Of a stretch of 64,000 nucleotides of DNA, positions 42,380 to 51,507 are shown in pieces. The translations under genes and the position numbers were made by a program. Source of the stretch: Amycolatopsis keratiniphila subsp. keratiniphila (GTDB taxonomy: Bacteria > Actinomycetota > Actinomycetes > Mycobacteriales > Pseudonocardiaceae); assembly GCF_001620365.2 (NCBI RefSeq), contig NZ_LQMT02000003.1, positions 157,171 to 221,170 on the forward strand. Direction: 5' to 3'. The notes under the pieces are model-generated. The model searched no databases. It was given only the letters and a program-made list of their open reading frames with translations, and was not told the DNA's origin. Positions within the stretch are counted from its first letter, which is position 1. Each line of letters starts with the position of its first letter.

Positions 42380-44392
42380 GTGGCTCTAGCTCTATACCGA
42401 AAGTACCGTCCGGCTACCTTCGCCGAGGTCGTCGGGCAGGAGCATGTGACCGATCCGCTGCGCACCGCGCTGGCCGCCGGTCGCATCAACCACGCCTACC
42501 TCTTCTCGGGCCCGCGCGGCTGCGGCAAGACGTCCAGCGCCCGCATCATGGCGCGGTCGTTGAACTGCGCGAAGGGCCCGACGCCGGATCCGTGCGGCGA
42601 GTGCAACTCGTGCCGCAACCTCGCGCCCGAAGGCCCAGGCAGTGTCGACGTCACCGAGCTCGACGCGGCCAGCCACGGTGGTGTCGACGACGCCCGCGAG
42701 CTGCGGGACAGGGCCTTCTACGCCCCGGCCGACTCGCGCTACCGCGTCTTCATCATCGACGAGGCGCACATGGTCACCACGCAGGGCTTCAACGCCCTGC
42801 TGAAGATCGTGGAAGAGCCGCCGGAGCACCTGATCTTCATCTTCGCGACCACCGAACCGGACAAGGTGCTCCCCACCATCCGGTCGCGGACGCACCACTA
42901 CCCCTTCCGGCTGATCCCGCCCAGCTCCATGCGTGAACTGCTGGAACGCAACGTCGCCGCCGAGGGCGCGACGGTCGAGCCCGCGGTGTATCCGCTGGTC
43001 ATCCGCGCGGGCGGGGGTTCGGCGCGGGACACGCAGTCGGTGCTCGACCAGCTGCTGGCCGGCGCCGGGCCGGACGGCGTCGACTACTCGCGCGCGGTGT
43101 CGCTGCTGGGCGTCACCGACGTCGCGCTCATCGACGGCATGGTCGACGCGCTGGCCGCGGACGACGCGGCCGCCGTGTTCGGCACCGTCGAGCGGCTCGC
43201 CGAGGCCGGGCACGACCCGCGCCGGTTCGCCACCGACCTGCTCGACCGCCTGCGCGACCTGGTGATGCTGCGTTCGGTGCCGGACGCGGGGGAACGCGGC
43301 CTCGTCTCCGCGCCGGACGACGAGCTCAAGAAGATGAAGGAGCAGGCGGGCAAACTGGAGCCCGCCACGCTCTCGCGCTACGCCGACATCGTCCACAATG
43401 GACTCTTGGAGATGCGGGGCGCGACCTCGCCGCGGCTGGTGCTGGAGCTGCTGACGGCGCGGATGCTGCTGCCGTCGGTCGCCGAGAGCACCGACGCGTT
43501 GCTCGCCCGCCTCGAACGGCTCGAGCGCCGCGCCGCTTCGGCACCGGCGCCCGTCGCCGCCGCTCCCGCTCAAGCCGCTCCGGCGGCGCAGTCCGCGCCA
43601 GCCCCGGCCGCTCCGCCCTCGGGGGAGCCGGTCCGCGAGTTCCAGCGGCCGTCGCAACGTGCTGCCGCGCCCGCTCCGCAGCAGGCACCGGCGCCCCAGC
43701 CCGCCGCGCGACCCGAGCCGGTCGCCGAGCGGCCCGCCCCGCAACGTCCTTCCGCGCCGACCCCGCCTCCGCCCGCGCCCGCCCCGGCCGCGGCTTCGGG
43801 CGATGCGACCGACGCGGATGGGATCCGCGGCCGCTGGCCGCAGGTGCTCGCCGCGATCCGCAAGGTGCCGGGCGGCCGCAGCACCGAAGCGATGCTCACG
43901 CAGGCGAGCGTCGTGAGCGTCGAAGGGCGCGCCGTCACCCTCACGCACAGCGCGGAGCCGCTGGCCCGGCGGCTTTCCGAGCCGCACAACGCGGAGCGGG
44001 TCGCGGCCGCGTTGAAGGAGGTCTTCGGCGGCGACTGGCAGGTGCGCTGCGTCCACGGCGCCGCACCGGCCCGGCAGGCCGCCGCGCCGAAGGCCGCGCC
44101 GCCGCCACCCGCGCCCGAGCGTTCTTTCACCCGCCGGTCCGCCGAAGCGCCCAGTGCGCCTCCGGCGCCTCCCACGCCGAAGCCGGAGCCTCAGCGGCCG
44201 AAGGTGACGACGAGCGAGCCGGACATCCCGCTCCCGCCCGAGCCGGTCGAGGAGGACGAGGACCTCTACAACGAGGACGCGAGCCCCGCGCCGCCCCCTC
44301 CGCCGCTCCCGCCCGAGCAGGATCCGGAAGAGATCGCCCGGAAGCTGCTCGCCGACCACCTCAACGCCCGCCCCCTCGACGAACGCAAGTAG
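42380..44392 (+). CDS. dnaX: DNA polymerase III subunits gamma/tau (DnaX)
   Basis: A 670-residue clamp-loader ATPase, part of the replicative holoenzyme. N-terminal AAA+ domain: ALALYRKYRPATFAEVVGQEH, Walker A GPRGCGKTSS (44-53), zinc ligands CAKGPTPDPCGECNSC and Walker B FIIDEAH. A proline/alanine-rich linker (about 390-470) and an extended C-terminal region (about 475-560 and 600-670) follow. TAGTCT (42368-42373) ends 6 nt ahead of the GTG at 42380, giving a leaderless start. A palindrome overlaps the stop. Confidence 0.95.
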   Translation: MALALYRKYRPATFAEVVGQEHVTDPLRTALAAGRINHAYLFSGPRGCGKTSSARIMARSLNCAKGPTPDPCGECNSCRNLAPEGPGSVDVTELDAASHGGVDDARELRDRAFYAPADSRYRVFIIDEAHMVTTQGFNALLKIVEEPPEHLIFIFATTEPDKVLPTIRSRTHHYPFRLIPPSSMRELLERNVAAEGATVEPAVYPLVIRAGGGSARDTQSVLDQLLAGAGPDGVDYSRAVSLLGVTDVALIDGMVDALAADDAAAVFGTVERLAEAGHDPRRFATDLLDRLRDLVMLRSVPDAGERGLVSAPDDELKKMKEQAGKLEPATLSRYADIVHNGLLEMRGATSPRLVLELLTARMLLPSVAESTDALLARLERLERRAASAPAPVAAAPAQAAPAAQSAPAPAAPPSGEPVREFQRPSQRAAAPAPQQAPAPQPAARPEPVAERPAPQRPSAPTPPPPAPAPAAASGDATDADGIRGRWPQVLAAIRKVPGGRSTEAMLTQASVVSVEGRAVTLTHSAEPLARRLSEPHNAERVAAALKEVFGGDWQVRCVHGAAPARQAAAPKAAPPPPAPERSFTRRSAEAPSAPPAPPTPKPEPQRPKVTTSEPDIPLPPEPVEEDEDLYNEDASPAPPPPPLPPEQDPEEIARKLLADHLNARPLDERK

Positions 44393-44439
44393 TCCTCTGA
44401 ATGCGGTGGTTGCACGCGCAAGTACCGCATTCAGAGGAC
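44392..44439. repeat. 48-bp inverted repeat overlapping the dnaX stop
   Basis: Arms GTCCTCTGAATGCGG (44392-44406) and CCGCATTCAGAGGAC (44425-44439) are perfectly paired around an 18-nt loop. It begins in the last base of dnaX and ends 13 nt before the convergent nuclease stop. This sequence is unlike the other palindromes. Confidence 0.85.
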
Positions 44440-44452
44440 GAAATGCGGGGCG

Positions 44453-45214
44453 TCAGCGGGTGAGGGTGACTCGCCAGGCCGGGTGGTCGGTGCCGGGGAT
44501 CGACGTCTTCCCGGAGCTCCCGAAGCCGAAGGCGCCGCCGGCGATGATGTGCTGCACGCCGCCGTCACCCTTCCGGAACGAGCCGGCGGGAACGCACGCC
44601 TGCGCGCTCGGATCGCCTGGGTAGCGCAGGTTCAGATCACCGCCGAACACGGTGCCGGTGCCGTACTTCGCCAGCAGCCCCTTCAGGTCCTGGCACTGCT
44701 GCTCGACCGCGGGTTGCTTCGTCGAGAGATGCGTGGTGCACGCGTTCACCGTGCCGAACTTCGCGCACAGATAGGCCCGCTGTTCCGCGCCGCCGTCCTG
44801 GGGCCCGTAGTAGCCGCCTTCGCGCGCCTTCACCGCTCCGAGGTCTTGCCTGGCCAGCACCGCGATGCCGTACTCACCCCGCCCTGACGTGCACGGATAC
44901 GGCGTCGTCCGGCCGTTCTCCTTCTTGCCGACGGGCTGCCAGACGACCGTGTACGCCCGGCCCGACTGCGCTTTGACGTCCGCCGCCAGCTTCGTCGTCT
45001 CCGACGAACAGGCCTCGTTCAACGTCACGACGGCCGGGTTCGCCGCGACGATCGTGCTCGCCGCCTTCGCCATCGGGTTCGTCCCGCCCTGGTTGAAGCA
45101 GTTCGCGACCCCGCTGCGGCACAGGTTCATCTGCAGCACCGGGAAATCCGTCGCCGCGGCGGCGGGGGCGGCGGTGCCCGCGATCAAGGCGACGGCGGCG
45201 AGTACCGATTTCAT
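44453..45214 (-). CDS. Small secreted endonuclease/exonuclease/phosphatase-like protein
   Basis: A 253-residue exported protein with a signal peptide (MKSVLAAVALIAGTAAPAAA) and an EEP-like fold: FPVLQMNLCRSGVANC, VTLNEACSS, GGDLNLRYPG and GTDHPAW. It has four or more cysteines that probably form disulfides. The ATG at 45214 overlaps the stop of the regulator gene as ATGA. Its small size and secretion suggest a DNase or sphingomyelinase-like role; the substrate is open. Confidence 0.78.
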   Translation of the reverse strand: MKSVLAAVALIAGTAAPAAAATDFPVLQMNLCRSGVANCFNQGGTNPMAKAASTIVAANPAVVTLNEACSSETTKLAADVKAQSGRAYTVVWQPVGKKENGRTTPYPCTSGRGEYGIAVLARQDLGAVKAREGGYYGPQDGGAEQRAYLCAKFGTVNACTTHLSTKQPAVEQQCQDLKGLLAKYGTGTVFGGDLNLRYPGDPSAQACVPAGSFRKGDGGVQHIIAGGAFGFGSSGKTSIPGTDHPAWRVTLTR

Positions 45215-46191
45215 GGAACGGTCCCTTCGTCGAGTTCTCCGGCGAGCAGTGCGGTGCCGAGCCGGGTGAGGTGGTGCAGGATGGCGCTGCCCTGCCGGGC
45301 GCTGGTGACGAGCCCGGCCTCGCGCAGCACGGCGGCCTGTTTGCTGGCCGTGCCGATCGAGGTGCCGAGGCATGAGGCCAGCTTGCTGGTCGTACGCGGG
45401 ACACGCAGCGCGCCGAGGCTTTCGGCGCGGGTCCGGCCGAGGAGCGCCACCAGTTCGGGGGACACGTCCACCGGACGGGCGTTCGTCACGCTGGCGGGGT
45501 ACAACAGCACCGGTGGCAACGCCGGATCGATGAAAGTGACCGGCGTGTTCGCGCAGAACCGGCTCGGGATCAGGGTCAGCCCCCGGCCGCCGAGATGGAC
45601 GGTCCGCTGCCGGGGGTAGGCGATCTCCAGCACCTCGCCGTCCCAGCCGCGGACACCGGGGATGCCGCGCATCATCGCCCCCGCCCCCTCGGTGGCCAGC
45701 GTGCGGACTCGCCGGGCCCGGTCGGCGGCGACGGTCTCGCGCATGCTGTGCCAGAACGGCGCGATCACCAGGTCGTACGCGTCGCGCAGGGCGCCGACGA
45801 CCCCGTGGACCTCGTCGCGATCGCCATCGGCGAGCCGTTTCACCCAGGTCGGGGCGGTGCCGGTGAACACGGTCCGTAGATCGGCGCACAGCCGTCCGCG
45901 AGGTGTGCAGGCCACCGCTTCGAGCCCGCTTTCGAAGGATCCCGCCGTCGTGGGCGGAGTCAGGAAATCGGGAAAGTTCCCCTTCGGCGGGACGAGGGTG
46001 AACAGCGTCTTCAGCGATCGTGCCGCTTCTTCGTTCTGACGCAGGTTCAGCTGGACCCGCTGCCGCCAGGCCGACGGGCGGTCCTCCCTCAGCTGATGTG
46101 AACCGAGCACCAGCTCCCACAGCGGGTCCGGTGCTTCGGCTATCCGGATCCCCTGGAGATCCTTCCGATCGAAGATCATGCGCAGAGTCAT
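45211..46191 (-). CDS. DUF5937/ArsR-type regulator
   Basis: A 326-residue cytoplasmic regulator with an N-terminal DUF5937-like domain (MTLRMIFDRKDLQGIRIAE) of about 240 residues. A C-terminal winged HTH follows (ASCLGTSIGTASKQAAVLREAGLV, about residues 265-300). ATG at 46191, with GGGGGACC ahead of it. It is co-transcribed with and coupled to the secreted nuclease gene. The ligand is unknown. Confidence 0.8.
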   Translation of the reverse strand: MTLRMIFDRKDLQGIRIAEAPDPLWELVLGSHQLREDRPSAWRQRVQLNLRQNEEAARSLKTLFTLVPPKGNFPDFLTPPTTAGSFESGLEAVACTPRGRLCADLRTVFTGTAPTWVKRLADGDRDEVHGVVGALRDAYDLVIAPFWHSMRETVAADRARRVRTLATEGAGAMMRGIPGVRGWDGEVLEIAYPRQRTVHLGGRGLTLIPSRFCANTPVTFIDPALPPVLLYPASVTNARPVDVSPELVALLGRTRAESLGALRVPRTTSKLASCLGTSIGTASKQAAVLREAGLVTSARQGSAILHHLTRLGTALLAGELDEGTVP

Positions 46192-46441
46192 GCCTGGTCC
46201 CCCTCAAGACGGCATTTTCTTCTCCGGCGGTAACTCAAACGTGCCGGACGCGCTGAGACAAGCCGATCGGCCTAATCCGGGAGGGTGGGACGACAAGTCC
46301 GTGCTGACCTGCGGAGACGCGGGCGCGTGAGACGTTTCCGGGAGGCCGGGACGCGGTGATGTTTTCGCTGGGACGAAAAGGGGGTGTCCCGTTCGCGGGT
46401 CGTCGGTGACGCTTCGCAGGCACCATCCGGGGGAGGGACCC

Positions 46442-48001
46442 ATGGCAGGAGGAGAACACGGCCGGGCCTTGGCGGAACTGCTCGAAGGGCTGAAACGGCG
46501 TAGCGGGCACAGCTACGAACGGATCGGCGCCAAGGCGCATCTGAGCCGATCGACCGTCCACCGCTACTGCAGCGGCGTCAGCGTGCCGGCCGCGTTCGGC
46601 CCGCTGGAACGGATCGCGACGGTGTGCGAGGCCGAGCGCGACGAACTGTCGAAGCTCTTCCGGCTGTGGGAACGCGCGGACGCGGCACGGGGAGAGGTCG
46701 CGTCCGCGCCTGCCGCCCCGCGGCCGGTCCCCGGACCGAGGCGGCGGACCCGGATCGGGTGGTGGCCGCTGCTGGCCTCGCTCGTCATGGTCACCGTGGC
46801 CGGGGCGAGCGCGGTGCCCGCGGCGGAACCGGCCGCGCCGGCGCTCCATGCCCCGATGTGGACCGAGTTCCCGTCCCCTGTGGACAGTGCGTTCTTCGGC
46901 GTGACGGCGAACAGCGAGACCGGGCTGATGCCGACGTTCGGCGTCGGCGCGGTCCGGCTCTGGGATTCGGAAACCCGCTGGCAGAACCTCGAACCGGAAC
47001 GCGGCAGGCCTACGTGGTCCACTTTGGACAGACTGGTCGACGGGGCGGACCAGGCGGGGCTCCCGGTGCTGTACGTCTTCGGTGGTACTCCGGGCTGGGC
47101 GGCGCCGGGCGGACCGCCGTCGGCCTACCCGGACGGCTCCCGGGCGGCGCCGCCCGAAGACCTCGCGGACTGGGACGCGTTCGTCGGGAAGGTCGTCGAG
47201 CGGTATCGCGGCCGCATCGAGTCCTACGAGCTGTGGGACATGGCCAACCACCCCAAGTACTTCACCGGTCCGGTCGAACGGCTGGTGGAGATGGTCCGGC
47301 GGGCGAGCCGGATCATCAAGGCGGGTGACCCCGGCGCCATCGTGGTCTGCCCGTCGATGGGGCACCTCGCCGATCCCGCGTACCGGCGGGTCATGGAACG
47401 GTTCGGCGAACTCCGCGGCTACGAGAGCTGCGACGCCGCCGCGGTCAAGCTGCACCCGGGCAGGATGGCGGACCCGCCGGAGACGATGCTCGCCGTCGCG
47501 GACGAGATCCAGCGGAGCTTCCACCGCGCCAACGGGCACGCGAACCTGTGGAGCACCGGCCCCGATTTCGACGTCCCGTTGCAGCCGCCGGTCGACCCCG
47601 CCGTCGCCGCGGACCACGCCGCCCGCATTTTCTTGGTCGGCCTCTACGCGCGCTTCAAGCGGATGTACTTCTACAACTGGGGAAGCGACCGCGTGCCGAT
47701 CGTGCTCCAGCCGGCCGGCGGACCGCCGACCCGCGCCGCCGCCCACGTCGAACGGCTCGGCCGCTGGCTCGACGGCGCGAAGATCCGGTCGTGCGGCGAG
47801 GGCACCAGGGCGGGACTGCCGGAGAATCTGTGGCGATGCCGGTTCACGCGCGACGGCATGGAGTTCCGGATCGCGTGGGCGCCCTCGGGCACCGTGCGGC
47901 TTTCCGCGCCGGGCAGCGCGGAACGCCTCGACGGGACGCGGCCGGAGATCGAGTCGGGCTCCGTCGAGGTCGGTGGCAGTCCGGTGTTGCTGAAGCCCTA
48001 G
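46442..48001 (+). CDS. HTH-transmembrane-glycoside hydrolase fusion protein
   Basis: A 519-residue protein. An N-terminal XRE-type HTH (about 1-62, LLEGLKRRSGHSYERIGAKAHLSRSTVHRY) lies on the cytoplasmic side. A proline/arginine linker and one TM helix (about 100-125, WWPLLASLVMVTVAGASAV) follow. The extracytoplasmic TIM-barrel glycosidase domain (about 140-475) carries YRGRIESYELWDMANHPKYF with acid-like residues. The start ATG has a GGGGGAGGGACCC ribosome site. It resembles GH39/GH5-type domains; the substrate is unknown. The catalytic pair is not certain: the region offers WDMANHP where many GH families show WNEP. Confidence 0.72.
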   Translation: MAGGEHGRALAELLEGLKRRSGHSYERIGAKAHLSRSTVHRYCSGVSVPAAFGPLERIATVCEAERDELSKLFRLWERADAARGEVASAPAAPRPVPGPRRRTRIGWWPLLASLVMVTVAGASAVPAAEPAAPALHAPMWTEFPSPVDSAFFGVTANSETGLMPTFGVGAVRLWDSETRWQNLEPERGRPTWSTLDRLVDGADQAGLPVLYVFGGTPGWAAPGGPPSAYPDGSRAAPPEDLADWDAFVGKVVERYRGRIESYELWDMANHPKYFTGPVERLVEMVRRASRIIKAGDPGAIVVCPSMGHLADPAYRRVMERFGELRGYESCDAAAVKLHPGRMADPPETMLAVADEIQRSFHRANGHANLWSTGPDFDVPLQPPVDPAVAADHAARIFLVGLYARFKRMYFYNWGSDRVPIVLQPAGGPPTRAAAHVERLGRWLDGAKIRSCGEGTRAGLPENLWRCRFTRDGMEFRIAWAPSGTVRLSAPGSAERLDGTRPEIESGSVEVGGSPVLLKP

Positions 48002-48009
48002 GTCCCGTC

Positions 48010-48057
48010 GGTCGTGAGTGGCGATTCGGGTTCTAAGCCGAATCGCCACTCACGACC
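48010..48057. repeat. 48-bp GGTCGTGAGTGG-type palindrome
   Basis: 20-bp perfect arms (48010-48029 and 48038-48057) around a GTTCTAAG loop, 9 nt after the membrane glycosidase stop. Shares its outer arm and loop with 24377-24424. Confidence 0.9.
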
Positions 48058-48079
48058 AACGGTTTGGGTCCCTGAAGTA

Positions 48080-48128
48080 CGTGAAGGCCCCCTTCACTAC
48101 CTTCAGGGTAGGCAAGGAGGCCTTCACG
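48080..48128. repeat. CGTGAAGGCC-type inverted repeat (diverged)
   Basis: Outer arms CGTGAAGGCCCCCTT (48080-48094) and AAGGAGGCCTTCACG pair with one mismatch. The centre differs from the other copies (ACTACCTTCAGGGTAGG). It lies in the convergent gap before the amidase gene. Confidence 0.75.
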
Positions 48129-48206
48129 GACCCGACCCGCGATCAGCCACGGCCGAAGTCCAGGAGGTACTCAAGGAACCCTTCGCCCTAACCCGAATCG
48201 CCAGCC

Positions 48207-49064
48207 CTAACCCGCGAGGTAGTCCTCGATCGCCTTCGCGATGACGGCCGCGTACTGCTGACGCCCCTCTTCGCTCGCCATCGCCGCGGCCTCGGCGGCG
48301 TTGCGCATGTTCCCGCATTCGACGAGCGCGGCGGGGCGGGTCGAGAGGTTGAGCCCGCCGAGGTCGGCGCGCGGGGCGAGCCCGTTCGAACCGAGGTACG
48401 TCGAGATCGGGAAGCCGCCCGCGCGGAGGCCGTCCCGCAACGCGGTCGCGAGCCTCATCGAGGGCTCGCCCTGCTGCGCGTTCAGCGGCGGCGCCGAGTA
48501 GGCGACGTGGAAACCGTGCGCCCCGGCGGAATTCGAGCCGTCCGCGTGGATCGACACGACGGCGTCCGCCCCGGCGTCGTTCCCGATCGCCGCGCGTTCG
48601 TTGACGCACGGCCCGACACCGGTATCGCTCTGCCGGGTGAGGACGACGCGGATTCCCTTGGCCGCCAACGCCTGCGAGATCCGCTGCGAGACGTCCCAGG
48701 TGAACGCGTGCTCGGTGTAGCCGGAATTCGTCGAGGTTCCGGTGGTGTTGCACGGTTTCGTCTTGCCGCGCCCCGCCGGGACCTGCTTGTTGATCTCGCC
48801 GGGCTTGCCGGCGTTGCCGCCGTTGTGCCCGGGATCCAGCACGACGACCTTGCCGGTTTTCGGCTGACGGCTGCTCGAAGACGGCGCGCTCGAAGGCGGA
48901 GCGCTCGTCGTGGAACTCGGCCGCGGAAGGGTGGTGAACACCGTGGTGGTGCCGGGCGGCGGCGGGCTCGACGGCGAAGACGCCGGGGTTTCCACCCCGC
49001 ACGCCGTGAACAGCGTCAATCCGATCGCCAGCACCAGGCCCATCCGTCGTCGCACGGCGCCCAC
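48207..49064 (-). CDS. N-acetylmuramoyl-L-alanine amidase lipoprotein (Amidase_3)
   Basis: A 285-residue zinc amidase that cuts the bond between N-acetylmuramic acid and L-alanine in peptidoglycan. A lipobox LFTAC (C22) is followed by a Ser/Thr/Pro tether (about 27-68). The catalytic domain carries LDPGHNGG, a zinc glutamate, SIHADGSN and the C-terminal ECGNMRN motif with the conserved Glu. It resembles mycobacterial Rv3717. The GTG at 49064 starts a charged MGAVRRR leader; an ATG at 49043 is an alternative. It is divergent from ybaB. Confidence 0.9.
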   Translation of the reverse strand: MGAVRRRMGLVLAIGLTLFTACGVETPASSPSSPPPPGTTTVFTTLPRPSSTTSAPPSSAPSSSSRQPKTGKVVVLDPGHNGGNAGKPGEINKQVPAGRGKTKPCNTTGTSTNSGYTEHAFTWDVSQRISQALAAKGIRVVLTRQSDTGVGPCVNERAAIGNDAGADAVVSIHADGSNSAGAHGFHVAYSAPPLNAQQGEPSMRLATALRDGLRAGGFPISTYLGSNGLAPRADLGGLNLSTRPAALVECGNMRNAAEAAAMASEEGRQQYAAVIAKAIEDYLAG

Positions 49065-49132
49065 GGTGCCACACGGGTGACGGCTAGGCTGGTAGGCGGC
49101 ACGGGATTTTCCAGGAGAGGACCGATCGGATC

Positions 49133-49489
49133 ATGGTGCAACCCGGTGGCGGCTTCGACCTGTCGCAGATCATGCAGCAGGCCCAGCAGATGCAGCAGAA
49201 GCTGGTCGAGGCCCAGGAAGAGCTGGCCAACACGGAGGTGACCGGTACTTCCGGCGGCGGCCTGGTCACCGCGACCGTGTCCGGCGACAGCCAGCTCAAG
49301 TCGCTGTCCATCGACCCCAAGGTGGTCGACCCCGACGACGTCGAGACCCTGTCCGACCTGGTCGTCGCGGCCGTCCGCGACGCTTCGGCCAACGCGCAGA
49401 AGCTCACCGAGCAGAAGCTCGGCCCGCTCGCCGGCGGTCTCGGCGGCGGGATGCCGGACCTCGGCGGCTTCCCCGGGCTCGGCGGCTAG
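49133..49489 (+). CDS. YbaB/EbfC family nucleoid-associated protein
   Basis: A 118-residue DNA-binding homodimer that shapes the nucleoid. The core [32 protein letters not shown] and the tweezer-like helices are typical. The glycine/proline-rich tail ([14 protein letters not shown]) is an actinobacterial extension. AGGAGAGG upstream supports the ATG. Its stop is followed 1 nt later by recR, the standard ybaB-recR pair. Confidence 0.93.
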   Translation: MVQPGGGFDLSQIMQQAQQMQQKLVEAQEELANTEVTGTSGGGLVTATVSGDSQLKSLSIDPKVVDPDDVETLSDLVVAAVRDASANAQKLTEQKLGPLAGGLGGGMPDLGGFPGLGG

Positions 49490-49490
49490 C

Positions 49491-50087
49491 TTGTACGAGG
49501 GTGTCGTCCAGGATCTGATCGACGAGCTCGGGCGGCTGCCCGGCGTCGGTCCCAAGAGCGCGCAGCGGATCGCCTTCCACCTGCTGGCCGCCGATCCCGC
49601 GGATATCGCGCGCTTGCAGGAAGTGCTCGGCAAGGTCAAGGAAGGCGTGCAGTTCTGCGAGGTCTGCGGCAACGTCTCGGAGCAGGAGACCTGCCGGATC
49701 TGCCGCGACACCCGCCGCGACCTCACGGTCATCTGCGTGGTCGAGGAGCCGAAGGACGTCCTCGCCGTCGAGCGGACGCGCGAGTTCAAGGGCCGCTACC
49801 ACGTGCTCGGGGGCGCGCTGGACCCGTTGTCCGGCATCGGACCCGAGCAGCTGCGCATGCGGGAGCTGCTCGCGCGGATCGGTGGCGCGGAGATCAGCGA
49901 GATCATCATCGCGACCGACCCGAACACCGAAGGCGAGGCGACCGCGACGTACCTCGTGCGGATGCTTCGCGACTTCCCCGGGCTGACCGTGACGCGGCTG
50001 GCGTCGGGGCTGCCGATGGGTGGTGACCTGGAGTTCGCGGACGAGCTGACGCTGGGCCGGGCACTGTCCGGCCGGCGGGCTCTTTAG
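49491..50087 (+). CDS. recR: Recombination mediator RecR
   Basis: A 198-residue protein that with RecO loads RecA at gaps. It contains the HhH near the N-terminus ([18 protein letters not shown]) and a zinc finger ([16 protein letters not shown]). A Toprim domain ([12 protein letters not shown] to [11 protein letters not shown]) completes it. TTG at 49491 is the usual start for actinobacterial recR. Complete length and motifs. Confidence 0.95.
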   Translation: MYEGVVQDLIDELGRLPGVGPKSAQRIAFHLLAADPADIARLQEVLGKVKEGVQFCEVCGNVSEQETCRICRDTRRDLTVICVVEEPKDVLAVERTREFKGRYHVLGGALDPLSGIGPEQLRMRELLARIGGAEISEIIIATDPNTEGEATATYLVRMLRDFPGLTVTRLASGLPMGGDLEFADELTLGRALSGRRAL

Positions 50088-50092
50088 TCCCT

Positions 50093-50149
50093 AGCGCGTG
50101 AAGGCCCCCTTCCCTCGGCTCAGCCGAGGGAAGGGGGCCTTCACGCGCT
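50093..50149. repeat. 57-bp perfect palindrome (CGTGAAGGCCCCC type)
   Basis: 28-bp arms plus one central base, 6 nt after the recR stop, nearly identical to 30402-30456. First of three palindromes packed into the recR/epimerase convergent gap. Confidence 0.92.
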
Positions 50150-50179
50150 CTGGTTCGCTGACCTGGGCACTCCGGCCTC

Positions 50180-50240
50180 AGATGTCATGAAAGGGTCGTT
50201 CAGGACGAAAGACGTCCTGAACGACCCTTTCATGACATCT
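50180..50240. repeat. 61-bp palindrome (ATGTCATGAAAGGG type)
   Basis: 28-bp perfect arms with a 5-nt AAAGA loop. The outer arm ATGAAAGGGTCGTTC resembles the other families' RTGAA-n-GG-n-TTC pattern. Confidence 0.9.
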
Positions 50241-50258
50241 GTGAGAGCAGGTCCCGAT

Positions 50259-50311
50259 GCTATGAACGGTCCGTTCCTTGCAAATTTTGCAAGGAACGGA
50301 CCGTTCATAGC
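50259..50311. repeat. 53-bp palindrome (ATGAACGGTCCGTTCC type)
   Basis: 26-bp perfect arms around a single T, with an internal GAACGG-CCGTTC dyad in each arm. Close relative of 2193-2239. Ends 23 nt before the epimerase stop. Confidence 0.92.
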
Positions 50312-50333
50312 GTTCGTAAGCGAGCGCGAAGCG

Positions 50334-51446
50334 TCAGCAGTAACCCAAGCGGGCCAGCGTGTCGACGATGATCTCCGACGGGTGGAACTTGTCGACCCAA
50401 GACTCCCCACGCCGGTTCTGGTAGGTGTCGAGGAAGTTCTGCAGCTTGTCCCCGCGCATCTCGGTCAGCACGACGGTCTCGCCGAGGTGCTGCGGCGTCT
50501 CGGTGCGCTCGCGGTGCACGGCGCACGGCAGGCCGAGGTAGTAGCACTCGGCCGACAGACCACCCGAGTCGGTGACGACGTATTCGGCCCGCGCGACCAG
50601 CGGCAGGAACTTCAGGTACCGCATCTTCGGCTGGATGATGAAGTTCTTCTCGTCGAACAGGTTCGCCAGGCCGAGCGCGCGGATCTTCTCGCGCTCGGGC
50701 GCGCCCGCCATGTAGAGGATCGGCATCTGCTTGCTCTGCTCGCGCAGGATCTCCAGCGCCTCGCGGTACTTCTCCGCGCGCGAGACCAGTTCGAAGCGGT
50801 GCAGGGTGGCGAGGCCGAACTTCTCCGGCAGGCCCTCGACGTCCAGCGGCCCGTTGATGGCCATCCGCATCGCGTCGATCGCGGTGTTCGCCTCGGTGTC
50901 GACGACGACGCCGCGCGCGTTGCGGAGGTTGTTCACCTCACGCGCGCTGGGCGCGAAGTGCATGTCGACGATCTTCGCGGCGATCTTCCGGTTCAGCTCC
51001 TCCGGCAGCGGCGACATGATGCTGCCCGACCGCGCACCCGCCTCGACGTGCCCGACCCGCGACTTGAGGATCCGCTTCCCGATGAGCGAGCCGTACGGCG
51101 TCGTGAAGGTGTCGCCGTGCACCAGCACCAGCGGCGGACGCCCGTCCTCGACCAGCGCGGCCTTCAGCTCGGCCCGGCGGCCCCACGCGGTCCGCAGCAC
51201 CTGCGCGGCCCAGCCCGGCACCTGCGCGGGCGACTCCAGGTTGTGCGCCTTCTCCTTCGGCACGAGCCAGACGTCGGGCTCGGGGAGGTTCAGGTCGGCG
51301 AGAACGTCCGAGACCTCGTCGACGTGCTGCGCGGTGAACCAGATCTTCGGCCGGACCCCGCGTTCGAGGATGCCGTGGTAGACCGGCGCGATTTTGATCA
51401 GTTCCGCCGTGGTGCCGAGAATGAAGGAAATCACCGGAAGAGCCAT
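50334..51446 (-). CDS. UDP-N-acetylglucosamine 2-epimerase (WecB-like) protein
   Basis: A 370-residue GT-B-fold enzyme of the WecB/MnaA family, which interconverts UDP-GlcNAc and UDP-ManNAc. Family features seen: VISFILGTTAELIKIAPVY at the N-terminus, VHGDTFTTPYG, HVEAGARSG and the C-terminal LGLPCAVHRERTETPQH region. The sequence is divergent from E. coli WecB. It is divergent from the glycosyltransferase gene, with about 60 nt between. It may supply an amino-sugar donor for the glycan locus, but the reaction is not proven. Confidence 0.72.
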   Translation of the reverse strand: MALPVISFILGTTAELIKIAPVYHGILERGVRPKIWFTAQHVDEVSDVLADLNLPEPDVWLVPKEKAHNLESPAQVPGWAAQVLRTAWGRRAELKAALVEDGRPPLVLVHGDTFTTPYGSLIGKRILKSRVGHVEAGARSGSIMSPLPEELNRKIAAKIVDMHFAPSAREVNNLRNARGVVVDTEANTAIDAMRMAINGPLDVEGLPEKFGLATLHRFELVSRAEKYREALEILREQSKQMPILYMAGAPEREKIRALGLANLFDEKNFIIQPKMRYLKFLPLVARAEYVVTDSGGLSAECYYLGLPCAVHRERTETPQHLGETVVLTEMRGDKLQNFLDTYQNRRGESWVDKFHPSEIIVDTLARLGYC

Positions 51447-51507
51447 TCTGTCGGGGTCTGCGGTGCCCGAAGGATACTGGTGGGCCGCGCAAGGTAGCCT
51501 CGCCGGG

